The notes: generated by a model from the letters alone, not told the origin. A stretch of DNA of 64,000 nucleotides from Janibacter sp. HTCC2649 (GCF_000152705.1 NZ_CH672413.1:2482039-2546038); one strand, 5' to 3'; shown: positions 1 through 9,000, counted from the stretch's first letter. Made by a program: numbers and translations.

Positions 1-2373
1 CCCAGCGCCCGGGGCGGCACCGCCGCCCGCGAGGTCGATCTTGAGAGCCGGAGCACCAACGGGCACGTTGACGAAGTAGCTCACCGACGTGTCTCGTCCG
101 AGGGTCCCGGACTTCGTGACGGTGTAACTGTTGGCGGCGGTGAACTGGTCCGCAGCCACGACCGTGTTGAGGGTCTGCTTCTCGACGCCCGCACTCGTGG
201 GGTCGTCCAGGTTGAGGATGGCCGAGTGGATTCCGGAGGTCGTCGGGTGGATGGTGACCGGGAGCTGCACGGCAACGCCCAGCGGGAGGCTGATCGAGCC
301 CGCAGACGAGAAGGTTCCGTCATTGCCGACCCAGTTGACGGCATACGCCTTCGTTCCGCCGCCTCCGTTCGTGCGCGTGAACGTGTACGAACGGACGTAG
401 GAGTCTCCGGCCTTCACGCCCTCACGGTCGTAGATGCCCTGACCCCGGCCGGGAGTGGCGAGGAATCCCGAGAGGACCGTGTTGACCGGCACCGACGAGC
501 TGATCGTCACCGTCTTGGCGTTGGTCTTCAGCAGGTTCCAGGCGTCGCCGACCGCCATGAGGCCGTTGCCCTGCTCGTAGGATCCGTAGCCCGCGATCTG
601 GTGGGCACTGGAGGTGATCGCTTTGCGCAGCTGGTCCGGCTGGGACTGCACACCGGTCTGCTTGGCCGCGGAGACGAGCAACGCCGCAGCGCCGGCCGCC
701 TGCGGTGAAGCCATCGAGGTGCCGTTGAACATCGCGTAGCCGACGGGGCAGGCGTAGGGAAGGCACTGGCCGGCCGGGTTCTGCCACGTCGGGATGGTCG
801 AGACAGCCGATCCGGGCGCGATGATCTCCGGCTTGAACCCGCCGTCCTCGCGAGGTCCGCGGGACGAGAACGGGTGCATGTTGTCGGCGGCGGAGACCTC
901 CGACCCGTAGTTGCTGAGCCACGTGTCCTTGCTGATGTAGGACCCGATGCTCAGGACCTTGGAGGCGACGGACGGGTCACCGATCGTGTTCAGGCCGGCA
1001 CCGCTGTTGCCCGCCGAGATGAAGATCTGGACATTGCTCTGGGTGATGAGCTTGTCGTAGAGGGCTGCCCGGGCGTTGTTGCCGTCGTTGAGGGCCGGGA
1101 GTCCGCCGATCGACATGTTGATGACATCGACGTTGGCCGTCTTGGCGGCGTAGATCATGCCCTCGAGGAGCGCGTGGTTGGTGCAACCGACGACGAACAT
1201 GCACACCCGGACCGACACGAGCTTCGCGCCAGGGGCGGCGCCGGTCATCGCGCCACCGAACATGCCGTTGGCCGCCGTGATGCCGGCGACGTGGGACCCG
1301 TGGGCGGCCGAGACGATGCCGATGTTGACGACCTTGTTCTTGCCATCCGTCTGGACGACGAACGGCATCTGCTCGACGATGGCCGTCGCGGGGTTGTCGG
1401 TGCCGAAGGTGCCGACGTCCTTGGCCACCTTGTAGTCGCGCATCGCGGACTGGTCGGCGAAGGAGCCGTCCTGGTCGGTGTCGACCCAGACCGTGCCGGC
1501 CTTGGCGTCCCACAGCACTGCGAAGAGTCCCGAGGAACCGGCCGGGTTGCCGTCGCGGTTGACGTCGCTCCCGACCTCTCCGCCGAGGCGCCCGTCACGC
1601 TCGTTGAACACCCCGAACCGGTAGGAGCCCGCGGCAGGCGCGGTGTAGGTCGATCCGTTCACGGTGAAGCTGGAGCCGGAGACCAGCGTGGACATGTCGA
1701 GCCACGTGGGGTCGTCGTCGTTGTTCACACCGTTGGTGAAGGTCGGATCGGTCGCCGTGACCCAGTCGATGACCTTGCGCTCGCCGGTGGTCGTGGTCTG
1801 CAACGCCGGGTGCGCGAGGTCGATCCCGGAGTCGATGATGCCGATGGTGGTGCCGCGCCCGTCCCACGTGGGGTGGGCGGCCCTGAACTGCGCCGCACCC
1901 GTGTCGCCGATCGGCATGTAGGGGTTGACCGCAGGTGTGGCCGCAGTGGGCGGGGCCTGGGGCAGGGGTCCTTGCTGTCCCGTGGTGGCAGGATCGCCGA
2001 GCGGGACGATCTCGTCGACATCGACCGCCTCGACCCCACTCACCGAGGTGACCTGGTTGGCCTTGCTCGTCGCGATGGTCACCCGCAGGTAGCCCAGGGC
2101 GTCGTCGCGATAGCCGACCTTGCCGCCGAGGGACGCGAGGCCCGCTGCCGCCTTGGACGTGGACGTCGGAGTGGTGGACACGATGAGAGTGACGGTCTTG
2201 TCTCCGTGAGCCGTCGCTGAGGCGAGCAGCTCCCGGTCATGTTTGCCCAGACCGTTGTCGGCCTTGGGTCCTGTCGAGGGGGCGGCCACCGCCCCCGTCG
2301 CGAGGGAAGCCACCACCAGGGCGGCAATTCCAGCGGAAGCCACGAGCCGTGGCACAAACCGTGCGTCGAACAA
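1..2373 (-). CDS. Secreted subtilisin-like serine protease (S8), 3' end beyond window
   Basis: Exported endopeptidase of family S8; 791 codons are visible and the C-terminus lies beyond the window start. The start is TTG at 2373, chosen because AGGAGG (2381-2386) sits seven bases upstream and a clean signal peptide follows (MFDARFVPRLVASAGIAALV, then ASLATGAVAA). Catalytic residues are visible: Asp181 (IIDSGID), His358 (HGSHVAG), oxyanion Asn456 (GNSGAG) and Ser553 (GTSMAS). The roughly 175-residue insertion between Asp and His is far longer than in classical subtilisins and recalls the tripeptidyl-peptidase II branch, as does the Asn-box context. The region before Asp181 looks like an I9-type propeptide. 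It is transcribed divergently from the monooxygenase at 2650. Family assignment is firm; substrate is unknown. Confidence 0.93.
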   Translation of the reverse strand, partial: MFDARFVPRLVASAGIAALVVASLATGAVAAPSTGPKADNGLGKHDRELLASATAHGDKTVTLIVSTTPTSTSKAAAGLASLGGKVGYRDDALGYLRVTIATSKANQVTSVSGVEAVDVDEIVPLGDPATTGQQGPLPQAPPTAATPAVNPYMPIGDTGAAQFRAAHPTWDGRGTTIGIIDSGIDLAHPALQTTTTGERKVIDWVTATDPTFTNGVNNDDDPTWLDMSTLVSGSSFTVNGSTYTAPAAGSYRFGVFNERDGRLGGEVGSDVNRDGNPAGSSGLFAVLWDAKAGTVWVDTDQDGSFADQSAMRDYKVAKDVGTFGTDNPATAIVEQMPFVVQTDGKNKVVNIGIVSAAHGSHVAGITAANGMFGGAMTGAAPGAKLVSVRVCMFVVGCTNHALLEGMIYAAKTANVDVINMSIGGLPALNDGNNARAALYDKLITQSNVQIFISAGNSGAGLNTIGDPSVASKVLSIGSYISKDTWLSNYGSEVSAADNMHPFSSRGPREDGGFKPEIIAPGSAVSTIPTWQNPAGQCLPYACPVGYAMFNGTSMASPQAAGAAALLVSAAKQTGVQSQPDQLRKAITSSAHQIAGYGSYEQGNGLMAVGDAWNLLKTNAKTVTISSSVPVNTVLSGFLATPGRGQGIYDREGVKAGDSYVRSYTFTRTNGGGGTKAYAVNWVGNDGTFSSAGSISLPLGVAVQLPVTIHPTTSGIHSAILNLDDPTSAGVEKQTLNTVVAADQFTAANSYTVTKSGTLGRDTSVSYFVNVPVGAPALKIDLAGGGAAPGAG

Positions 2374-2649
2374 TGCACAACCTCCTGAGCCCGGAGAGCC
2401 CCGGACCGGCCACATGGCCGCACTCCGCTCGCGACTCTTCCACTCGGCGGCTTTACGCGACGCGGATTGGCTGATCTGCTCGGGCGAGTATCGGCGGACA
2501 CGACAAAGGCAGGAAGACGCATCTTCCTGCCACTACCAAGATATAGCGCACAGGGGGTCTTGCCGCAAGGCCCCCTGCCTGGCTCATCATGGTCGCCGTG
2601 CCCGCGAAAGTCGTTGGCGCACAACCACTTCGTGGAATGAAGGAGATGC
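2374..2649. promoter_or_regulatory. Divergent intergenic region with two hairpins
   Basis: This 276-bp gap separates the divergent protease and monooxygenase genes. It contains a perfect 10-bp inverted repeat, GGCAGGAAGA and its complement around CGCA (2507-2530), and a second stem with CAGGGGG/CCCCCTG arms at about 2550-2577. Neither is followed by a T tract, so operator or processing roles are as likely as termination. The protease ribosome-binding site is at its left edge. No further gene is seen. Confidence 0.5.
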
Positions 2650-4095
2650 ATGAACGACGTCATTGTGGTGGGGGCCGGGCCGACCGGTGTGATGCTGGCG
2701 AACGAGCTGAAGCTGCACGGCATCTCGGTGGCGATCGTCGACAGGGACCCCGAGCCGAGTCCGATGGTCCGGTCGATGGGCCTGCATGCCCGCAGCATCG
2801 AGATCATGGAGATGCGCGGTCTGCTTGATCGCCTTCTGCCGCAGGGGACGAAGTACCCGACCGACGGGTTCTTCGCCGGCATCAGGACGAGCGAACCGGT
2901 CGAACTCGACACCACCCACCCCTACACGCTCGGCATCCCGCAGCCCCTCGTCGAAGCGGCGCTGCGCGAGCGCGCCACCGAGCTCGGCATCGAGATCCGC
3001 CGCGGCGTCGAGGCAGTGGGCGTGACCCAGGACGCCGAGGGAGTTGATGTCGAGCTCTCCGACGGGACGACCCTGCGCTCAGCGTGGGTGGTCGGGTGCG
3101 ACGGTGGCAGGAGCATGGTGCGACGACTGCTCGACATCCCCTTCCCCGGGGAGTCCGCCAAGCGGCAGTGGATCCTCGGCGAGGCCGAGCTCACCGCCTC
3201 GCTCGACGAGATCGTGGCTGTCATGACCCGGGTCCGCGAGACCCATCGCGGCTTCGGCGCGGGACCGGTCGGCGACGGCGTCTATCGCATCGTCGTCCCC
3301 GCCGCGGAGGTCGCAGACGAAGGTGCCCCACCGCCCACGCTCGACGACCTGCGAACTCAGCTCACGGCATACGCCGGAACGGATTTTGGCGTCCACTCGC
3401 CGCGGTGGCTGTCGCGGTTCGGTGATGCGACGCGACTGGCCGAGCACTACCGCGTCGGGCGGGTACTCATCGCGGGCGACGCGGCCCACGTCCACCCGCC
3501 GCAGGGTGGCCAGGGGCTGAACCTCGGCCTGCAGGACGCGTTCAACCTCGGGTGGAAGCTCGCCGCCACGATCAACGGATGGGCGCCGGAGGGTCTGCTC
3601 GACACCTACGAGGCGGAGCGGCACCCAGTCGCCGAGGAGGTCCTCACCGTCACTCGAGCCCAGGCGGAGCTCCAGTCACCCGAGCCCGGACCGCAGGCCG
3701 TCAAGACGCTCTTCGCCGAAGTCATGGAGTTCCCGGGAGTGCACGCGCACCTGCTCGGGAAGGTCACGTCCCTGGGGATCCGGTATGCCGTGAGCGACGC
3801 CTCTGACCTGTTGGGTCGCCGTCAGCGGGACGTCACCTTTGGGGGCGGTGGGTCCCTGTATCCGTTGCTGCACAGCGGTCGTGGCGTTCTGGTCGACCAG
3901 ACCGGCGAGTTGTCCGTCGAGGGGTGGGCCGACCGGGTGGACGTCATCACCGAGCAGAGCGATGAGCTGCCTGCGCCAGCTGTGTTGTTGCGCCCGGATG
4001 GTCACATCGTGTGGATGGGCGAGGACGCGACGGGGCTGAGCGAGGCGTTCGAGCGCTGGTTCGGCGCGTCATCGGTAGCTCGCGAGGTCCAGTGA
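2650..4095 (+). CDS. FAD-dependent aromatic monooxygenase (PheA/TfdB type)
   Basis: Single-component flavoprotein hydroxylase of the PheA/TfdB/anthracycline-hydroxylase group (FAD_binding_3), 481 aa. It should use NAD(P)H and O2 to hydroxylate an aromatic or polyketide-like substrate in the cytoplasm. Visible motifs are the N-terminal dinucleotide-binding GAGPTG near residues 8-13, the DG motif (GCDGGRS) near 152, and the second FAD motif (GDAAHVHPPQGGQGLN) near 277. The C-terminal thioredoxin-like region typical of the group follows. AAGGAG precedes the ATG. Its 3' end overlaps the convergent CDF gene by 27 bp. The substrate cannot be inferred because no pathway genes adjoin it. Confidence 0.9.
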   Translation: MNDVIVVGAGPTGVMLANELKLHGISVAIVDRDPEPSPMVRSMGLHARSIEIMEMRGLLDRLLPQGTKYPTDGFFAGIRTSEPVELDTTHPYTLGIPQPLVEAALRERATELGIEIRRGVEAVGVTQDAEGVDVELSDGTTLRSAWVVGCDGGRSMVRRLLDIPFPGESAKRQWILGEAELTASLDEIVAVMTRVRETHRGFGAGPVGDGVYRIVVPAAEVADEGAPPPTLDDLRTQLTAYAGTDFGVHSPRWLSRFGDATRLAEHYRVGRVLIAGDAAHVHPPQGGQGLNLGLQDAFNLGWKLAATINGWAPEGLLDTYEAERHPVAEEVLTVTRAQAELQSPEPGPQAVKTLFAEVMEFPGVHAHLLGKVTSLGIRYAVSDASDLLGRRQRDVTFGGGGSLYPLLHSGRGVLVDQTGELSVEGWADRVDVITEQSDELPAPAVLLRPDGHIVWMGEDATGLSEAFERWFGASSVAREVQ

Positions 4096-5037
4096 GGGGG
4101 ATTCTGGCCGGGACAGGGTGATGACAGCGTCCTCGATCATGTCCTGACGCTTGATCGCGTCGGAGACCTCGTGCAGCTGCTCGGCCACCCTGGTCTCCAC
4201 GTCGTCACCGACGAGGTCCACTGCCGCGACCACGAGGATGCGAGCGGCTCCGACGAACTCGAGGTGCATGAAGGTGACCCGCTCGACAGCCGGGTGCTCC
4301 AGCAGCCCTTCGAGGGCCTTGCGTCGCAGCTCCAGCGAGGCTGCCTGCCCCACGAGGAAGTCACGGTTGCGACCGATGAGGAAGACGGCAACCACACCGA
4401 GCAGGAGGCCGACGGCGACGGATCCGACTGCGTCCCAGCGGGCGTCGCCGGTAGCCTGGTGCAGTCCGATGCCCGCACCCGCGATGACGAGACCGATGAG
4501 GGCGGCGGCGTCCTCGAGGAAGACGGCCCGGAGGGTCGGGTTGGAGGTGCGCAGGATGAAGGGCAGGACGGTGAGCCCGATGCGGCGGGCCGCAACGCGC
4601 GTCTGCCGGCGCGCCTGGAGGAACGACACACCTTCGAGGACGAACGCCAGGGCGAGAACGGCATACGCCCATCTGTAGTCCACCTCGGCTTCGCCTTCGG
4701 CGGCGTTCCAGCTCTGTATGCCGTGCCAGATGGAGACGACCGCACCGGCCGTGAAGAGGCCGAAGGCGGCGAACATCGACCAGACGTAGGCCTCGCGGCC
4801 GTAGCCGTAGGGATGGGCCTCGTCGCGCGGACGCCCGGCCCGGCGCTCGGCGACGACGAGGAAGACCTCGTTGCCGGCGTCGGCCCACGAGTGCGCCGCC
4901 TCGGCGACCATCGACGCGGAGCCGGTGATGACGGCGACGACGGACTTGGCCACGGCGATGAGGACGTTGGCGCACAGGGCCACGAGCACGGTGACGAGGC
5001 TCTCGCCGCCGGTGGGTTTGGTACTCGGTTCGGTCAC
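4069..5037 (-). CDS. Cation diffusion facilitator family transporter
   Basis: Inner-membrane divalent-metal/proton antiporter of the CDF family, 322 aa. The first transmembrane segments carry the family signature (SMVAEAAHSWADAGNE, about residues 41-56) and the HPYGYGRE loop that follows helix 2. Six hydrophobic segments are apparent, followed by a C-terminal cytoplasmic domain of about 90 residues. The histidine and aspartate of AHSWAD occupy metal-site positions. The metal (Zn, Fe, Mn or Co) cannot be decided from sequence alone. It converges on the monooxygenase, sharing 27 bp at the 3' ends. No metal-responsive regulator is adjacent. Confidence 0.9.
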   Translation of the reverse strand: MTEPSTKPTGGESLVTVLVALCANVLIAVAKSVVAVITGSASMVAEAAHSWADAGNEVFLVVAERRAGRPRDEAHPYGYGREAYVWSMFAAFGLFTAGAVVSIWHGIQSWNAAEGEAEVDYRWAYAVLALAFVLEGVSFLQARRQTRVAARRIGLTVLPFILRTSNPTLRAVFLEDAAALIGLVIAGAGIGLHQATGDARWDAVGSVAVGLLLGVVAVFLIGRNRDFLVGQAASLELRRKALEGLLEHPAVERVTFMHLEFVGAARILVVAAVDLVGDDVETRVAEQLHEVSDAIKRQDMIEDAVITLSRPESPSLDLASYR

Positions 5038-5082
5038 GCGTTCACTCTGGCACGCAGGCGCGGCGCTGTTGACCTCCTCGGC

Positions 5083-5466
5083 CTACATCCCGACCTTCTG
5101 GTGCACGGGCTCGATGAGCGCCACGACGCGCTCTTGCTCGCGTGAGTAGGGGCCGCCGATGTAGGGCAGCGCCACCTGATCGACGATCTCCCAGGCCGCG
5201 TCGCCGTCGAGCCATCGGGTCACGGTGCCGCGGATGACGGTGGGCTCGAAGGGGTTCTCGGGCGACGTGAGCGACAGGGCGACGCGCGGGTCGAGGCGCA
5301 GGTTGCGGGCCTTGCGGGAGTCGGGACCGGTGAAGATCGCGACTTGGTCGCCGTGGGTTCCGACGAAGACGGGGACGGTGTGGGGGCTGCCGTCGGGAAG
5401 GACCGTGGCGAGGTGGGCGAGAGCCGTGGTCTCGAGGACGCGGCGGACATCGGGGTGAAGCATCAT
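5083..5466 (-). CDS. PPOX-class F420/flavin-dependent reductase
   Basis: Small split-barrel protein (127 aa) of the pyridoxamine-5'-phosphate-oxidase-like superfamily, most like the actinobacterial F420-dependent or Rv1155-like group. The TTALAHLATVLPDGSPHTVPV segment is the usual N-terminal strand-turn-strand. Two ATGs stand in tandem; the first, at 5466, has GGAGT six bases upstream. An in-frame TTG at 5472 abuts the Shine-Dalgarno and is rejected as the start. It lies downstream of the DHFR-like gene on the same strand with a 41-bp gap, so co-transcription is plausible. Cofactor is inferred from family only. Confidence 0.82.
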   Translation of the reverse strand: MMLHPDVRRVLETTALAHLATVLPDGSPHTVPVFVGTHGDQVAIFTGPDSRKARNLRLDPRVALSLTSPENPFEPTVIRGTVTRWLDGDAAWEIVDQVALPYIGGPYSREQERVVALIEPVHQKVGM

Positions 5467-5507
5467 CGTCAACTCCTGTGGTGGTGGGTGCTGGGGTGGT
5501 GGGTGGT

Positions 5508-6101
5508 TCAGTTCTCGACGGCGTAGTGCAGGTGGGTGACGCCCGGCGCGGGCACGGCTTCGATCAGACGGAGGCGGATGTGGTGCGGGAGCTCCTGGAA
5601 GTAGGGCCGTCCGGCGCCGAGCAGGACCGGCACCTGGTGCAGGACGAGTTCGTCGACCAGTCCGGCCGCGAGGGCGGTCGTGACGACGCCGCCACCCATG
5701 AGGGCCACGCCCTTGTCGCCTGCCACCTTCTTGGCGGCGGCGACGGCGTCCTCGATGCCGGTGGTGATGACTGTCTGGGCTGACGACGCCTCCGGGATGG
5801 GCCGGTGGCTGACGACGACGAGCGGCGCCGTCGGGTGCGGACCGCCGCCACCGAAGCGTTCTGAGTCCTCGTAGGTCTTGCGTCCGGCGAGGCTCGCGCC
5901 GACCCGGCTGGCCAGGGAGTCGAAGATGCGAGCGCTGGCCGCGCTGAGGTGGAAGAAGTCGAACTCCTGGCTGCGGACGTCGCCGCTGGTGTACCAGTCG
6001 AAAAGAGTGCCCCCGTCGCCGAGACCATGACCGGGCCCGGGTTCGCGCCCGGTGATGAAGCCATCGACGGAGACGGACAGTGCGCTGAGGACCTTGCTCA
6101 T
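5508..6101 (-). CDS. Dihydrofolate reductase / RibD C-terminal family protein
   Basis: Cytoplasmic NADPH-binding reductase-fold protein, 197 aa, of the RibD_C/DHFR-like family. MSKVLSALSVSVDGFITG is the characteristic N-terminus, GRKTYE and the glycine-rich MGGGVVTTALAAGLVDELVL are the nucleotide-binding elements, and VPVLLGAGRPYF is the usual C-terminal strand. The start at 6101 has AAGGA eight bases upstream; an in-frame upstream extension lacks family similarity and would run into the regulator's operator. It is divergent from the HxlR regulator, with a palindrome between them, so it is probably that regulator's target. True substrate is unknown. Confidence 0.86.
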   Translation of the reverse strand: MSKVLSALSVSVDGFITGREPGPGHGLGDGGTLFDWYTSGDVRSQEFDFFHLSAASARIFDSLASRVGASLAGRKTYEDSERFGGGGPHPTAPLVVVSHRPIPEASSAQTVITTGIEDAVAAAKKVAGDKGVALMGGGVVTTALAAGLVDELVLHQVPVLLGAGRPYFQELPHHIRLRLIEAVPAPGVTHLHYAVEN

Positions 6102-6118
6102 GTCGGTATTCCTTCTTT

Positions 6119-6173
6119 GGGTTCCTTCAAGAGACTCCATCACCGTAGCAGGCAGGGTTCCCTCAGGGAACCC
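6119..6173. promoter_or_regulatory. Probable HxlR operator
   Basis: A perfect 19-bp palindrome, GGGTTCCCTCAGGGAACCC (6155-6173), lies between the divergent reductase and HxlR genes. A matching half-site, GGGTTCCTT, lies at 6119-6127. The palindrome ends eight bases before the regulator's -10 hexamer and would cover its -35 region. Autoregulation and control of the reductase are inferred. Confidence 0.7.
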
Positions 6174-6180
6174 CAAGTGC

Positions 6181-6186
6181 TAGATT
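6181..6186 (+). promoter_or_regulatory. -10 element of HxlR gene (leaderless)
   Basis: TAGATT ends six bases before the ATG at 6193 and there is no Shine-Dalgarno, so the transcript probably begins at the start codon. Confidence 0.5.
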
Positions 6187-6192
6187 CCTTTC

Positions 6193-6669
6193 ATGCAGCG
6201 CACGAACTTCGGCGACATGGCGTGCTCGATCGCCCGGACCCTCGACGTCATCGGTGAGCCGTGGTCGCCGCTCGTCCTGCGCGACGTGTGGGTCGGCATC
6301 AACCGGTTCGACCAGATCCAAGCGGACCTCGGCATCTCCCGCAAGGTGCTGACCGAGCGCCTGAACCACCTGGTCGAGCACGGGATTCTCGAGCGGAGAC
6401 AGTACGACCCTCGCCCGCGGCATGAATACGTCCTGACCGACAAGGGGACCGAGCTGACCGACGTGCTCATGGTCATGGTCGGGTGGGGCGACAAGTGGCT
6501 CGCCGGCGACGCGGGTCCGCCGGTGCTCTATCGCCACCAAGCGTGTGGCCAGATCAGTCACGTGGACCTGCGATGCGCACACTGCGGCGAGCCGATGCAC
6601 GCTGGCGACATCGACGTGCTTGAAGGCCCAGGCGCGGCAACGACGAACTCCGGGAGCACTCATGCCTGA
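6193..6669 (+). CDS. HxlR-family transcriptional regulator
   Basis: Winged-helix DNA-binding regulator, 158 aa. The HxlR core is clear: CSIARTLDVIGEPWSPLVLR, then FDQIQADLGISRKVLTERLNHL as the recognition helix region, and YVLTDKG as the wing. An extra C-terminal segment contains two Cys pairs (HQACGQISHVDLRCAHCGEP), which could bind a metal and is commonly seen in this subgroup. A cysteine near the N-terminus (MACSIA) may be redox-sensing. The palindrome at 6155-6173 is the likely binding site. The stop overlaps the start of the following PhzF-like gene by eight bases (ATGCCTGA), showing an operon. Confidence 0.9.
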   Translation: MQRTNFGDMACSIARTLDVIGEPWSPLVLRDVWVGINRFDQIQADLGISRKVLTERLNHLVEHGILERRQYDPRPRHEYVLTDKGTELTDVLMVMVGWGDKWLAGDAGPPVLYRHQACGQISHVDLRCAHCGEPMHAGDIDVLEGPGAATTNSGSTHA

Positions 6670-7548
6670 ACCACGGACCGCCTCGTTCTCCATGGTCGAC
6701 GTCTTCGCGTCTCGGCCCCTCACCGGCAACCCTGCTGCGGTCGTCCCGGACGCCGACGGGCTCTCGCTCGCACAGATGCAGGCCCTGGCCCGTGAGTTCA
6801 ACCAGTCCGAGACGGTGTTCATCGTTGCTGCCGACGGTGACCGCGCCGACTGGCAGTTCCGGTCCTTCACGCCGATCGGCGCCGAGGTTGGCGGGGCGGG
6901 CCACAACGCCCTCGCAGCCTGCTTGTGGCTCGTCGACCGTCGACTCCCCCGCGACCGGACCGAGTTCGTCGTCCAGATCGGCGCCGATCTCCTGCGCACG
7001 GGAGTCACGAGGCCTGCCGATGGGCCAGCGATCGTGTCGGTCCAGCAGTCACCCCCGGAGTTCGGAGCGGTTCTCACGGACCCCGACCTCCTGGCCGACG
7101 CCCTGGGCCTCACACCCGCCGACTTCACCGAGGACGACATCCAGGTGATCTCGACCGGCGCGGGCCACCTCTTGGTGCCGCTCGTGGATCGAGGCGCTGT
7201 GGATCGGGCCCGACCCGACACCCGCCGACTGGCCGCCGTCCTCAAAACCGTTGCAGGAGAGGGCTGCTACCTCTACAGCCTCGATACGGTCGAAGGTGAC
7301 AGTGCGGCATACGCCCGATTTTTCAATCCCAGATGGGGATCACGGAAGATCCGGCGACCGGAACGGCAGCCGGTCCACTGGTCGCCAAGCTCGTGGCCGA
7401 GGGCCGCGTCACCCCCGGCGCCCTCGCCGTCGTGGAGCAGGGCCACTCTCTGGGCCGCCCCAGCCGGATCCTCATCACGGTGGACGGTGCGGATGTGCGG
7501 ATCAGTGGGGCCGGGCTGATCGTCGCGGACGGAACGGTGCTCGTCTGA
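6662..7548 (+). pseudogene. PhzF-family isomerase, frameshifted
   Basis: PhzF-like epimerase/isomerase gene, read in one frame from ATG 6662 to about 7330 and then in a different frame to the stop at 7548. The first frame gives the family N-terminus (MVDVFASRPLTGNPAAVV), the catalytic-glutamate segment NQSETVFI and FTPIGAEVGGAGHNALA. The second frame gives the diagnostic MGITEDPATGTAAGPL and the C-terminus. One base appears to be missing near the run of five T and CCCAGATGGGG at 7319-7337. Either the gene is inactivated or there is a sequencing error. The start overlaps the HxlR stop codon, so it would be co-transcribed with the regulator. Confidence 0.85.
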
Positions 7549-7621
7549 CGGTGCACGCAGACGTGGCGGCAACTCGTCCTCATCTGACCGAAATTCGCTC
7601 GAAGGCTGACACCGCCCCGCC

Positions 7622-7627
7622 TACTGT
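7622..7627 (+). promoter_or_regulatory. -10 element of EamA gene (leaderless)
   Basis: TACTGT ends seven bases before the GTG at 7635, which has no Shine-Dalgarno. Confidence 0.4.
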
Positions 7628-7634
7628 TGAACGA

Positions 7635-8591
7635 GTGACAACCCTCTCCGATGGCACCACACCTCCTCCTCTCGAGACCCCGGTCGAGCCCGCGCGCAGG
7701 AGCGGGGGATCGTTCGACTGGCGGGTCCTGGTCGCGATGGCCGTCACTCTCGTCCTGTGGGCCTCAGCGTTCGTGGCGATCCGCCATCTCGGCAAGGACG
7801 TACCCGCGGGAGCACTCTCGCTCGGACGGCTGCTCGTCGCGTCAATTGCGTTGTCGTTCTTGGTGTTCCGCCGCCGACCGACCTGGCCGAAGGGTCGTGA
7901 CTGGTGGCTCCTCGTGCTCTGCGGAGTCGGGTGGTTCGGGATCTACAACCTCGCCCTCAACGAGGCAGAGCGCCGGATCGACGCCGGCACCGCCGCCCTC
8001 ATCGTCCAGATCGGCCCGTTGATCGTGGCCCTCCTGGCGACCGTGTTCCTCGGCGAACGCATGACGAAGTGGTTGCTCGCCGGCATGGTCGTCGGCTTTG
8101 CCGGGGTGGCGATCATCGCGCGCGGCTTCTCGGGCGAGGGTTCGGGCGACACCGTGGGTGTGTGGCTGACCGTGTTGGCAGCCGTCACGTATGCGATCGG
8201 CGTGCTCGCCCAAAAGCCACTGCTCGGGCGTATGCCGGGTCCTGAAGTCACGTGGATCGCATGCGTCATCGGGACGGTCGTCTGCCTGCCCTGGGCCGGC
8301 GACCTCGTCGACGTGGTCAAGGTCGCCGACGCCGGCACACTGTGGTGGATCGCCTACCTCGGGATCTTCCCGACCGCGATTGCCTTCACGACGTGGGCCT
8401 ACGTCCTGTCCCGCGGCGATGCCGGCAAGGTCACGCTGACGACGTTCCTCGTGCCGTTCATTGCCACCCTCATCGCGTGGGCGCTGCTGTCCGAGGTCCC
8501 GCCCGCGCTCACGTTCGTCGGCGGCGGGCTCGCCATCGTCGGTGTCCTGCTGACGCGGGTCAGCCGAGCCGCTCGGCCAGCGCCACGATGA
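7635..8591 (+). CDS. EamA/DMT-family transporter
   Basis: Inner-membrane drug/metabolite transporter, 318 aa, with two EamA repeats and about ten transmembrane helices. A 25-residue hydrophilic N-terminus precedes the first helix (WRVLVAMAVTLVLWASAFVA). The repeat signature LWASAFVAIRHLG and the conserved GERMTKWLLAGMVVGFAGV at the end of the first repeat are visible, and the second repeat ends with LTFVGGGLAIVGVLL. The GTG start at 7635 is preferred over upstream in-frame codons, which fall in the PhzF reading region. It overlaps the convergent VOC gene by 32 bp. Substrate is unknown. Confidence 0.88.
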   Translation: MTTLSDGTTPPPLETPVEPARRSGGSFDWRVLVAMAVTLVLWASAFVAIRHLGKDVPAGALSLGRLLVASIALSFLVFRRRPTWPKGRDWWLLVLCGVGWFGIYNLALNEAERRIDAGTAALIVQIGPLIVALLATVFLGERMTKWLLAGMVVGFAGVAIIARGFSGEGSGDTVGVWLTVLAAVTYAIGVLAQKPLLGRMPGPEVTWIACVIGTVVCLPWAGDLVDVVKVADAGTLWWIAYLGIFPTAIAFTTWAYVLSRGDAGKVTLTTFLVPFIATLIAWALLSEVPPALTFVGGGLAIVGVLLTRVSRAARPAPR

Positions 8592-9000
8592 TGCCCTCGG
8601 GTCCGCGCACGTAGGTCATTCGCCAGGCGTTCTCCCACTCACCGATGCCGCCGACGAGCTCATAGCCGTCCGCGCGCACCCGTTCCACCATCGCGTGCAG
8701 GTCCTCGACCTCGAACGCGACATTGCGCAGCCCGATCTCCGTGGACATGGCGTTCGGCGTTCCCCGCTCGAGCTCCGGTCGGACGAACGTGCAGATCTCG
8801 ATCGTCGTGCCACCACCGGGGAGCCGCAGCATGGCGACCTCCGTGCGTGAGTTCGGGATGCCGCAGACGGTGTCGAGGAACTCGCCCTCCATGAAGGTGC
8901 GGCCCTCGAGCTCCATCCCGAGGCTCACGAAGAAGTCGAGTGCCGCGTCGAGGTCGGCGACGGTGATGCCTACGTGGTCAAAGTGCTTGATGGCTGCCAT
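8560..9000 (-). CDS. VOC-family (glyoxalase-like) protein
   Basis: Vicinal-oxygen-chelate fold protein, 146 aa, with two beta-alpha-beta-beta-beta modules. FDHVGITVADLDAALDFFVSLGMELEG is the first module; GLRNVAFEVEDLHAMVERV and GPEGIIVALAERL are the second. Metal-ligand positions are His in DHVGI, Glu in TIEICTF and Glu in the final GPEGI strand. This resembles methylmalonyl-CoA epimerase/glyoxalase I relatives but the activity is unknown. ATG at 9000 is taken because GGAGA lies nine bases upstream; an ATG at 9015 is an alternative. It is divergent from the metalloprotease and overlaps the transporter at its 3' end. Confidence 0.85.
   Translation of the reverse strand: MAAIKHFDHVGITVADLDAALDFFVSLGMELEGRTFMEGEFLDTVCGIPNSRTEVAMLRLPGGGTTIEICTFVRPELERGTPNAMSTEIGLRNVAFEVEDLHAMVERVRADGYELVGGIGEWENAWRMTYVRGPEGIIVALAERLG

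Noticed and set aside
5467..5472. TTG start at 5472 for the PPOX gene
   Set aside because: It abuts the Shine-Dalgarno; ATG 5466 has correct spacing.
7251..7634. Extended EamA transporter from 7251
   Set aside because: The extra part is the PhzF gene read in another frame.
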